NCBI RefSeq assembly: GCF_027359925.1
Contig: NZ_CP114767.1
Location: 3,100,001-3,164,000 of the forward strand
Reading direction: 5' to 3'
Source of the DNA: Hymenobacter canadensis
Lineage (GTDB): Bacteria; Bacteroidota; Bacteroidia; Cytophagales; Hymenobacteraceae
Length of the DNA: 64,000 bases
In this document: one piece after another, positions 44,515 through 51,069 of the stretch
Layout: the number at the start of each line of letters is the position of its first letter
Numbering within the stretch: position 1 is the first letter of the stretch
Made by a program: the position numbers and the translations under genes
Notes under the pieces: generated by a model
The model's input: the letters and a program-made list of their open reading frames with translations, nothing else
Told to the model about the DNA's origin: nothing
Databases searched by the model: none

Positions 44515-45135
44515 ATGTCTCATATCCCTCGTTTTTTCAGCCGGCCGGCGGCTATGCTGGCCCTGGGCTCGGCGCTGGTGCTGGGCGTTTCGGGCTGCGC
44601 TACCTCGTCGCGAGTGGGCGTCACGTCCGACTACGACCATTCGGTGAACTTCCGGGCCTACAAAACCTGGTCGTGGTACCCGACGCAGACCAAGGACACC
44701 GAAGGCGGCCCCGCCCAGGGCTACCAGTCGTTTCTGGATAAGCGTATCCGCACGGCCGTGGAGCGCGAAATGACCGCCAAGGGCCTCACCTACGCCGAAA
44801 CCTCGCCCGACCTCTACATTGCCTATTCGGCCAAGGTGGAAGACAAGCAGCAGGCCAACTACGGAGGCATGGGCCCTTATGGCTACCCATATGGCGGCTA
44901 CGGCTACTACGGCGGCCTCTACGGCCGCGGCAACACCTTCGTCACCAATTACAAAGCTGGCACGGTCATCATCGACTTCGTGGACGTGCGCCGCAAGGAG
45001 CTGGCATGGCGCGGCCAGGGCCAAGCGCAGGTAGACAAACAGACCATTTCGGAGCCTGAAGTGTACCGCATTGTCAACAGCATCCTGGGCACCTACCCGC
45101 CGCAGGGCCCAGAAGGCCCCAATGCCAGCCGGTAA
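44515..45135 (+). CDS. DUF4136 lipoprotein
   Basis: Lipoprotein of 206 residues; the start at 44515 gives MSHIPRFFSRPAAMLALGSA and a lipobox ending VSGC. The mature part is a DUF4136 domain: VTSDYDHSVNFRAYKTWSW, LDKRIRTAVEREMTAKGLTY, SPDLYIAYSAKVEDKQQ, then a Gly/Tyr-rich loop (YGYPYGGYGYYGGLYGRG) and GTVIIDFVDVRRKELAWRGQ with EVYRIVNSILGTYPP at the end. The Gly/Tyr-rich insert is common in this family. Function unknown; envelope location. An intrinsic terminator follows. Confidence 0.9.
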   Translation: MSHIPRFFSRPAAMLALGSALVLGVSGCATSSRVGVTSDYDHSVNFRAYKTWSWYPTQTKDTEGGPAQGYQSFLDKRIRTAVEREMTAKGLTYAETSPDLYIAYSAKVEDKQQANYGGMGPYGYPYGGYGYYGGLYGRGNTFVTNYKAGTVIIDFVDVRRKELAWRGQGQAQVDKQTISEPEVYRIVNSILGTYPPQGPEGPNASR

Positions 45136-45163
45136 TTGTTAGCCACCAGCTTTGAACGCACGC

Positions 45164-45198
45164 AAAAAAGCCTTTCCTGATCGGGAAAGGCTTTTTTT
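45164..45198. terminator. Bidirectional intrinsic terminator
   Basis: AAAAAAGCCTTTCC (45164-45177) pairs with GGAAAGGCTTTTTT (45184-45197), T-run on both strands. It lies between the convergent DUF4136 and lipA genes. Confidence 0.88.
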
Positions 45199-45234
45199 AT
45201 ATTCTACTGGCGGAACCACGAAGGTTCTTTCAGA

Positions 45235-46143
45235 CTAGTTGATGGGTACGTTTACGTGGCGCTCGGCGTGGTAGGAGCTACGCACCAGCGGGCCGCTTTC
45301 CACGTACTTCAGGCCGCGGGCGAGGCCTTCTTCGCGGTAGTGCGCAAACACGTCGGGGTGGATGAACTCGGCCACTTCGAGGTGGCGCTTGGTGGGCTGC
45401 AGGTACTGGCCCAGCGTGAGGATGTGCAGGCCGTTGGCGACGAGGTCGTCCATGGCTTTATACATCTCGTCGCGAGTTTCGCCGAGGCCCAACATGATGC
45501 CCGACTTGGTACGCTTGCCAGCCTCGTAAGTGCGCCGGATCTGCTCCAGGCTGCGCTCGTACTTGGCCTGCGGACGCACCAGCCGGTAGAGGCTGCCTAC
45601 AGTTTCCATGTTGTGCGACACCACTTCCTGGCCGCCGGCAATCATGGTGTCCAGCGCGTCCCAGTTGGCTTTCACGTCCGGAATCAGCGTTTCGATGGTG
45701 GTTTCGGGCGAGAGACGCTTGGTTTGAACCACGGTTTCGTACCAGATGCTGGCGCCCCGGTCCTTGAGCTCGTCGCGGTTAACGGACGTCAGCACGGCGT
45801 GCTTCACGCCCATCAGCTGGATGGCTTCGGCCACGCGGCGCGGCTCATCGGTGTCGTACTCGCTGGGGCGGCCGGTGGCCACGGCGCAGAACGAGCACGA
45901 GCGGGTGCAGATATTGCCCAGGATCATGAAGGTGGCCGTGCCGGCTCCCCAGCACTCGCCCATGTTGGGGCAGTTGCCGCTTTCGCAGATGGTGTGCAGC
46001 TTGTGCTCGTCCACGAGACGGCGTACGGCAGCATATTCGGGGCCCACCGGGAGCTTCACCCGCAGCCAGTCGGGCTTGCGCGGCTTGGCCGGAGCAGCGG
46101 CTTCGGGCTGAATGATCGGTAGGGTCAGCAGCAAATCTTCCAT
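45235..46143 (-). CDS. lipA: Lipoyl synthase
   Basis: Radical-SAM enzyme of 302 residues that inserts two sulfur atoms into octanoyl groups on lipoyl domains. Two iron-sulfur motifs are clear: [12 protein letters not shown] (auxiliary cluster, C-x4-C-x5-C) and CTRSCSFC (SAM cluster, C-x3-C-x2-C). Other family blocks: [71 protein letters not shown]. The start at 46143 ([11 protein letters not shown]) is supported by a -7 element just upstream. Targets in this window are the E2 encoded at 22806-24473 and, elsewhere in the genome, other lipoyl proteins. Confidence 0.96.
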   Translation of the reverse strand: MEDLLLTLPIIQPEAAAPAKPRKPDWLRVKLPVGPEYAAVRRLVDEHKLHTICESGNCPNMGECWGAGTATFMILGNICTRSCSFCAVATGRPSEYDTDEPRRVAEAIQLMGVKHAVLTSVNRDELKDRGASIWYETVVQTKRLSPETTIETLIPDVKANWDALDTMIAGGQEVVSHNMETVGSLYRLVRPQAKYERSLEQIRRTYEAGKRTKSGIMLGLGETRDEMYKAMDDLVANGLHILTLGQYLQPTKRHLEVAEFIHPDVFAHYREEGLARGLKYVESGPLVRSSYHAERHVNVPIN

Positions 46144-46147
46144 GCTG

Positions 46148-46155
46148 TAAAGGTA
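46148..46155 (-). promoter_or_regulatory. -7 element of lipA
   Basis: On the minus strand this reads TACCTTTA, four nt before the ATG at 46143. Transcription from it would begin within or next to the start codon, so the mRNA would be leaderless or nearly so. Confidence 0.35.
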
Positions 46156-46177
46156 AGGGTAGAGAAGCGAGAAGATA

Positions 46178-46280
46178 GAAGTGAGACTGTAAGAAGTGAG
46201 AGGTGGGACTTTTGTTCTGAAACCCAAGTGGGCCAACAGAACGAAAGTCTCACCTCTCACTTCCTACAGTCTCACTTCTC
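46178..46280. repeat. Nested palindrome with shared apical core (family 3)
   Basis: Long outer arms (46178-46219 and 46237-46280) based on GTGAGACTGTAAGAAGTGAG-type simple repeats pair with few mismatches. The apex GTTCTG-AAACCCAAGTGGGCCAA-CAGAAC (core at 46220-46236) equals that at 39336-39352 except at two or three bases. It ends 3 nt before the stop codon of the gene at 46284 and lies just upstream of lipA on the minus strand. Confidence 0.85.
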
Positions 46281-46283
46281 AAT

Positions 46284-47084
46284 TTAGCTGCGCGAGCCCA
46301 GGTAAATGGTGAGGTACACCGAGGGGTAGAAGCGGTTGTTGATGCTGTTGTCGTCGATGTCGGCCGAGGGAAGCGTGCTCAGGATGATGGGGCGCTTGCC
46401 GTAGGCTTCGAGCAGAAAGCCGGTTTCGATGCCCGCCACGGCGTCGCGGTAGCGGCCATACTCGAAGCTGAGCGCGGCCCGGATGTGAGCCCCCAGCAGC
46501 GGCTTCACCTCGTTGATGCCCGAAAACAGCGGGGCCCGGTCGAGCACCCGGCCAAGGTTGCCGTGCAGGCGCGGGTCGTAGGCCTCGGCCCGGATGTCGT
46601 CGGGACCGAGGGCCTGGCCGTTGGGGTCGACTGGGGTGTAGTCGTAGTAGATGTAGTAAGGCATCTGCAGCCCGATGGACGGGCCGGCGCCAAACAGCGC
46701 ATTCACCTGCACACCCGCCTCGGGGGCCTTCCGAAAAATTACGCGCTGCACGCCGATGGTCGGCCGCAGCACGTACAGGAAGTTGGCTTTATCGCGCACA
46801 AACGAGCCGCCGTTGTTGCTGACCAGCCGGCGCTCTTTCGGGTGCTTCACCTCCACGCCCTCAATGCTCCAGTAGCGCGACCATTTCTCGTTGAGCACGT
46901 GGCTGGAGCGCACCGAAACGCCGCCAATCAGGCCACCTTTGGTGTTGAAGTTGATGCCGTAGACAAACTCCTTGCGGTAGGAAGGATCGTCGTTGGGGGC
47001 AGCGGCAGGTGCCTTCTGCGCCCACACCGCCGCCGGAGCGGCAGCAGCCAGCAGGGTAGCGGCCAGAGTAAGTACGTGTCGCAC
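46284..47084 (-). CDS. Secreted beta-barrel-like protein, unknown
   Basis: Exported protein of about 266 residues. An ATG at 47177 gives 31 extra residues without signal character and would lie upstream of the likely transcription start (TACTTTCG at 47150-47157, minus strand). A GTG at 47084 gives the clean signal peptide VRHVLTLAATLLAAAAPAAV with WAQ cleavage, so I prefer it. The mature part has many beta strands (FVYGINFNTKGGLIGGVSVR, YVLRPTIGVQRVIFRKAPEA, AALSFEYGRYRDAVAGIETG) and the outer-membrane-type end VYLTIYLGSRS. No enzymatic motif. The exact start is uncertain. Confidence 0.65.
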   Translation of the reverse strand: MRHVLTLAATLLAAAAPAAVWAQKAPAAAPNDDPSYRKEFVYGINFNTKGGLIGGVSVRSSHVLNEKWSRYWSIEGVEVKHPKERRLVSNNGGSFVRDKANFLYVLRPTIGVQRVIFRKAPEAGVQVNALFGAGPSIGLQMPYYIYYDYTPVDPNGQALGPDDIRAEAYDPRLHGNLGRVLDRAPLFSGINEVKPLLGAHIRAALSFEYGRYRDAVAGIETGFLLEAYGKRPIILSTLPSADIDDNSINNRFYPSVYLTIYLGSRS

Positions 47085-47211
47085 GGGGCGCAGAAGGGCT
47101 AGAGGGTGAAAAGAACTGAACCGTAAGGGCCGCCCGGCGGCTACCCTGTCGAAAGTACGTAAATTTGCAGGTATCATGCTGTTAACCGGCTAACCTTCCA
47201 AATCATTCCGT

Positions 47212-47619
47212 ATGAGCACTGCCACCGCCCGCTATGCCGGCAATCTGCGCACCGAAGCCACCCACACGGCCTCCGGCACCACCATTCTCACCGATGCGCC
47301 CACGGATAACCACGGCCGCGGCGAAGCGTTTTCGCCGACCGACCTGGTCAGTGCCGCGCTGGGCTCGTGCATGATGACCATCATGGGCATCGTGGCGGAG
47401 CGGCAGGGCCTGGACCTGACCGGCGTGACGTACGACGTGACCAAGCACATGGCCGCCGAACCCCGCCGCATCCGGCAGATTGACGTGCACTTCCGGCTAC
47501 CAGCCACGCTCAGCGAAAAAGAGCGCACCATCCTCGAAAATGCAGCCCGCACCTGCCCGGTGGCGCTAAGTCTCAACCCTGAAATCGAACAGGATGTTCA
47601 GTTCTTCTACGAGAACTAG
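47212..47619 (+). CDS. OsmC-family peroxidase
   Basis: Cytoplasmic thiol protein of 135 residues in the OsmC/Ohr superfamily. The two reactive cysteines are Cys53 (AALGSCMMTIMGIVA) and Cys115 (ENAARTCPVALSL). FSPTDLVSAALGSC and IDVHFRLP are usual. These proteins reduce organic hydroperoxides, or serve as redox proteins of wider range. YtxJ lies just downstream on the opposite strand, suggesting a shared thiol theme. A palindromic element separates the two. Confidence 0.9.
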   Translation: MSTATARYAGNLRTEATHTASGTTILTDAPTDNHGRGEAFSPTDLVSAALGSCMMTIMGIVAERQGLDLTGVTYDVTKHMAAEPRRIRQIDVHFRLPATLSEKERTILENAARTCPVALSLNPEIEQDVQFFYEN

Positions 47620-47632
47620 CACCTGACCAAAT

Positions 47633-47728
47633 AGCCCGTCATGCAGAGCGGAGCGAAGCATCTCGCCAGTGTGGTAAACTCGTTTACTACACTGGCGAGA
47701 TGCTTCGCTCCGCTCTGCATGACGGGCT
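47633..47728. repeat. Palindromic element, family 2, near-perfect 46-bp arms
   Basis: Arms 47633-47678 and 47683-47728 differ at one base and close on CTCG. Begins AGCCCGTCATGCAGAGCGGA and holds GAGCGGAGCGAAG, shared with the elements at 40723 and 48798. It lies between convergent genes (OsmC and YtxJ), 13 nt and 7 nt from the respective stop codons, so it likely acts as a bidirectional transcript end. Confidence 0.88.
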
Positions 47729-47735
47729 TTCGGGC

Positions 47736-48080
47736 TTAGCCGGTTACGGCCTGCTTCACGTCGGCAAGGCGGATGCCCATGTGGGAAGCGTCGTAGCGGC
47801 ACTCACCGTCCTGGATGAGCAGCAACTGCGGCGACTCGTGCTGCACGCTGAACTTCTGGGCAATTTCCTGCGAGATGGGCCGGAAGCGCAGCAAATCGAG
47901 GTAATAGATTTTCACGTTGTCGAGGCCAGCGTCGGCCCACTGGCGCTCAATCTTGCCTTTGGCGGCGGCGCTGATGGAGCAGGTGGTGCTGTGCTTGAAG
48001 ATGATAACCGGCTGCTGCTGCGATTCGCGAACGATGTCGAGGAGCTGCTCGGATTGGGTGAGGGGTTGCCAGGGAGTCAT
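47736..48080 (-). CDS. ytxJ: YtxJ, bacillithiol-system redox-active protein
   Basis: Thioredoxin-fold protein of 114 residues. Family features: PVIIFKHSTTCSISAAAKGK with Cys34 in a TCSIS motif (TCPIS in most relatives), VKIYYLDLLRFRPISQEIAQ, and QLLLIQDGECRYDASHMGI. In Bacillus YtxJ (BrxC) is a monothiol bacilliredoxin that removes bacillithiol from proteins. Presence here fits bacillithiol use in Bacteroidota. It converges with OsmC, and the next gene on the minus strand starts upstream. Confidence 0.92.
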   Translation of the reverse strand: MTPWQPLTQSEQLLDIVRESQQQPVIIFKHSTTCSISAAAKGKIERQWADAGLDNVKIYYLDLLRFRPISQEIAQKFSVQHESPQLLLIQDGECRYDASHMGIRLADVKQAVTG

Positions 48081-48094
48081 AAATGGAGTTGGTA

Positions 48095-48412
48095 TTAGTT
48101 GGCGGGAGCGTCTTTTTTCTTTTTGCGAAGACGCAAACCCAGCGGGCTTGGTTCACTTACGCGGGCCGCCCCGGTTTTGTCGAATTTGTAGTCGCGGGCT
48201 TCGTCCTCGCTTTCGGGCGTGCGGCCGCCCTCGCCCGGCGTCAGCGTTTCCTTGTTCACAGCCAGGTGCGAGTCTTTGTAGGGCGCGGGGTATTTCCGGG
48301 CGTCGCGCAGGGCGCGGCGGTTTTCGGCCCGGCGGTTGGTGGGCTCAATCTGGGCCGAGGCCGCAGTGGCAGACAAACAAACCACACCGAGCAGCAACAG
48401 TAGATAACGCAT
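48095..48412 (-). CDS. Small secreted basic protein, unknown
   Basis: Secreted protein of 105 residues with signal peptide MRYLLLLLGVVCLSATAASAQ; the start at 48412 is chosen for it. The mature part is hydrophilic and charged (RRAENRRALRDARKYPAPYK, ESEDEARDYKFDKTG) with a Lys/Arg end (LRLRKKKKDAPAN). No family recognised. It ends 15 bp before the ytxJ start on the same strand and may be cotranscribed. Confidence 0.65.
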   Translation of the reverse strand: MRYLLLLLGVVCLSATAASAQIEPTNRRAENRRALRDARKYPAPYKDSHLAVNKETLTPGEGGRTPESEDEARDYKFDKTGAARVSEPSPLGLRLRKKKKDAPAN

Positions 48413-48490
48413 AGCGAACAACAAGGAAGAGAAACAAATGGCTGACGGCAGCCTGACAGGATACGCAAAAACTACGCCGAAGGCTGCCCG

Positions 48491-48781
48491 CTAGAACGGC
48501 AGCGTGATACCCAGAAACTTGCGCTGCCCGACTTTGCGCTTCAGCCGGCGCCGCTCATACTTAGGCTTTTTGAGCAGGCCGTTTTTGGTGTAGCTGTTTT
48601 TCTGGGTTTTCACCTCGGCCGGCGCGGCCGCGGTGCCGTCGGCGTTGGCATCAGCGGCTCCGCGGGCGCCACGCTTCACTTTGGGCTGGGGCGGGCCCTT
48701 GGGGCTGGGCAGCGCGTAGCGGTGACAGCTGCTGCCGGCCAGCAGCGCCCCTAGCAAACACAGCGTAACGAGTGGTTTCAT
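48491..48781 (-). CDS. Small basic lipoprotein, unknown
   Basis: Lipoprotein of 96 residues: MKPLVTLCLLGALLAGSSC with Cys19. The mature part is Lys/Arg/Pro-rich (SPKGPPQPKVKRGARGAADA, KNSYTKNGLLKKPKYERRRL) with an end FLGITLPF. The basic character would suit binding to an acidic surface. Not recognised. It is preceded on the minus strand by a family 2 palindrome. Confidence 0.65.
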   Translation of the reverse strand: MKPLVTLCLLGALLAGSSCHRYALPSPKGPPQPKVKRGARGAADANADGTAAAPAEVKTQKNSYTKNGLLKKPKYERRRLKRKVGQRKFLGITLPF

Positions 48782-48797
48782 GGAGTTGCGAAAATAG

Positions 48798-48920
48798 AAC
48801 GTCATTCCGAGCGAAGCGGAGCGTAATAAAGGAATCTCGCTAGTGTTGTAAAATTAGTGCTAGCGCAACGTCAGCACGCGAGATTCCTCGACTACGTTCC
48901 GCTTCGCTCGGAATGACGTT
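48798..48920. repeat. Palindromic element, family 2, between E1 and lipoprotein genes
   Basis: Imperfect inverted repeat of 123 bp. Left AACGTCATTCCGAGCGAAGC and onward, right ending GCTTCGCTCGGAATGACGTT. Inner AGGAATCTCGC/GCGAGATTCCT pairing. It starts 17 nt upstream of the lipoprotein start and ends 20 nt after the end of the E1 gene, both on the minus strand. Confidence 0.83.
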
Positions 48921-48940
48921 CCCGGATGACGTTCTATTGT

Positions 48941-50929
48941 CTAGTAGCTCAGCAGCTTTTCCACGGCTTCGCGGAGGCGCTGCTGGGGCAGGAACTGCTT
49001 TTCGAGGTTGGGCGAAAACGGAATGGCAGTGTCGAGGGAGCCGACGCGCATGAGGGGCGCATCGAGGCTGCGGAAGCAATGCTCGGCAATCCAGGCCCCG
49101 ATTTCGCCGCCCAGGCCGCCCGTGAGCGTGTCTTCGTGGAGCAGCAGCACGCGGCCGTTTTTCTCCACCGTTTTGCGCACGGCGTCCTCGTCCCAGGGCA
49201 GCAGGGTGCGCAAATCCAGGATGTCGGCGTCGAGGTTCAGCTCCTCGGCCAGGCCCAGGGCCCAGTGCACGCCCGCGCCGTAGGTGATGATGCTGAGCGT
49301 GTCGCCTTCGCGAACCAGCGCGGCCTTGCCGATGGGCGTGGTGTAGTAGGCGTCGGGCACGGGGGCTGAGATGCTGCGGTAGAGCTGCTTGTGCTCGAAG
49401 TACAGCACCGGGTTGGGGTCTTCGAAAGCGGCGCAGAGCAGGCCTTTGGCGTCGACGGGGTTGCTCGGGTACACCACTTTCAGACCGGGCGTGTGCGTAA
49501 ACCAGGCCTCGTTGCTTTGCGAGTGGAACGGGCCGGCCGCGGTGCCGGCGCCGGTGGGCATGCGCACCACCACGTCGGCGTTCTGGCCCCAGCGGTAGTG
49601 GCTTTTGGCTAGGTTGTTTACAATCTGGTTGAAGCCGCAGGTCACGAAATCGGCAAACTGCATTTCCACCATAGCCTTCCGGCCCTTGATGCTCAAACCC
49701 AGCGCCGCGCCCACAATGGCCGACTCGCAGAGGGGCGTGTTGCGCACCCGCGCCTTGCCGAACTGCGCCACAAAGCCGTCGGTGATTTTGAACACCCCGC
49801 CGTAGTCGGCAATGTCCTGGCCCATGAGCACCAGTTCGGGGTAGCGCTCCATGCTCTGCCGCATCCCGTCCGAAATGGCGTCGACGTAGCGTTTGTCAGT
49901 TGTTGGTTGCTGGTTGTCAGTTGTCAGATTCAGGGCCAAATCGGGCTCGAAAGCCCGGTACATGTCGCCGATTTCCTCGGTGAGGCTGGCAGTGGGCATG
50001 GGCACGGCGTCGGCTATGCGCAGGCCTTCCTCGATTTCGCGCTTGATGGTTTCGCGGTAGCGCATGCGGGCTTCCTCGTCGAGGATGCCCTCGGCCAACA
50101 GCCACTTCTCGTAGTTCTCCACCGGGTCTTTCTGGGCCCACTCGTCAAACAGCTCCTGGGGCACGTACTTGGTGCCGCTGGCTTCCTCGTGGCCGCGCAT
50201 CCGGAACGTGAGGGCCTCCAGCAGCACCGGGCGCGGGTTCTGGCGCAGGTCTTCAGTGAGGCGGCGCACGGTGTCGTACACTTCCAGTACGTTGTTGCCG
50301 TCTACCTGCACGGCCTCCATGCCATAGGCGGGGCCTTTATCCACGAAGGAGCGGAAGCGGAACTGCTCGTTGGAGGGCGTGCTGAGGCCGTAGCCGTTGT
50401 TTTCGATGATAAAAATGACCGGCAGCTGCCACACGGCCGCCACGTTCAGGGCCTCGTGGAAGTCACCTTCGGAGGCTCCCCCGTCGCCGCTGTAGGTGAC
50501 GGTTACCTTGGGCCGGTCGGCGAGCTTGTCGGCCAGGGCAATGCCGTCGGCCACGGCCAGCTGCGGCCCCAGGTGCGAAATCATGCCCACGATGTAGTGC
50601 TCGTTGGTGCCAAAGTGGAAGCTCCGGTCGCGGCCCTTGGTGTAGCCGGTGGTTTTGCCCTGCCACTGCGCAAACAGGCGGTCGAGCGGGATGTTGCGGC
50701 CCGTGAATACGCCCAGGTTGCGGTGCAGCGGCAGGATGTACTCGTCTTCGTCGAGGGCCAGGGTGCTGCCCACCGAAATGGCTTCCTGCCCGATGCCCGA
50801 AAACCACTTGCTGACCTTGCCCTGCCGCAGCAGAATCAGCATTTTCTCTTCAATCAGGCGCGGCTTGAGCAGGGCTTGGTAGAGGTGCAGGAGCGTATCG
50901 TTGGCGTAGTCTTTCCGGTCGAAGTTCAT
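48941..50929 (-). CDS. Fused 2-oxoacid dehydrogenase E1 alpha/beta
   Basis: Thiamine-diphosphate enzyme of 662 residues in which E1 alpha (about 1-325) and beta (about 350-662) are one chain. Alpha: KVSKWFSGIGQEAISVG, the ThDP motif VTYSGDGGASEGDFHEALN with ENNGYG, and EALTFRMRGHEEASG. Beta: LMGQDIADYGGVFKITDG, PLCESAIVGAALGLSIKG, RMPTGAGTAAGPFHSQSNEA and DLRTLLPWDEDAV. Such fused forms in Bacteroidota are annotated as branched-chain or pyruvate dehydrogenase E1; substrate uncertain. The linker NLTTDNQQPTTDKR is encoded by a simple GTTGTCA-type repeat (49892-49928). A TACTTTTG element upstream fits its promoter. Confidence 0.93.
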   Translation of the reverse strand: MNFDRKDYANDTLLHLYQALLKPRLIEEKMLILLRQGKVSKWFSGIGQEAISVGSTLALDEDEYILPLHRNLGVFTGRNIPLDRLFAQWQGKTTGYTKGRDRSFHFGTNEHYIVGMISHLGPQLAVADGIALADKLADRPKVTVTYSGDGGASEGDFHEALNVAAVWQLPVIFIIENNGYGLSTPSNEQFRFRSFVDKGPAYGMEAVQVDGNNVLEVYDTVRRLTEDLRQNPRPVLLEALTFRMRGHEEASGTKYVPQELFDEWAQKDPVENYEKWLLAEGILDEEARMRYRETIKREIEEGLRIADAVPMPTASLTEEIGDMYRAFEPDLALNLTTDNQQPTTDKRYVDAISDGMRQSMERYPELVLMGQDIADYGGVFKITDGFVAQFGKARVRNTPLCESAIVGAALGLSIKGRKAMVEMQFADFVTCGFNQIVNNLAKSHYRWGQNADVVVRMPTGAGTAAGPFHSQSNEAWFTHTPGLKVVYPSNPVDAKGLLCAAFEDPNPVLYFEHKQLYRSISAPVPDAYYTTPIGKAALVREGDTLSIITYGAGVHWALGLAEELNLDADILDLRTLLPWDEDAVRKTVEKNGRVLLLHEDTLTGGLGGEIGAWIAEHCFRSLDAPLMRVGSLDTAIPFSPNLEKQFLPQQRLREAVEKLLSY
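49892..49928. repeat. Simple repeat inside the E1 coding sequence
   Basis: 37 bp of near-repeats of TTGTCAGTTG/TTGGTTGCTGG type within the alpha-beta linker of the E1 gene. It resembles in style the simple-repeat arms of the family 3 intergenic elements, and keeps the reading frame. Confidence 0.6.
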
Positions 50930-50958
50930 CGGGAGCAGGCAGAAGTGGTGGGTGGCGC

Positions 50959-50966
50959 CAAAAGTA
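50959..50966 (-). promoter_or_regulatory. -7 element of the fused E1 gene
   Basis: On the minus strand TACTTTTG, an exact match to TAnnTTTG, 29 nt before the ATG at 50929. AATTTC about 19 nt further up may be the upstream element. Confidence 0.5.
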
Positions 50967-51069
50967 CGGGTTTGGGTTGGATGCGAAATTATTGGCAGCA
51001 GGATTGTGAAATGAGCGGCCAGCCGGCATCTATCTTCGTGCGCTAAATTCCTTTCCTTATCCTGCTTTT

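Noticed and set aside
46284..47177. ATG at 47177 as start of the beta-barrel-like protein
   Set aside because: It adds 31 residues without signal character and lies upstream of the -7 element at 47150-47157. The GTG at 47084 gives a signal peptide. Not certain.
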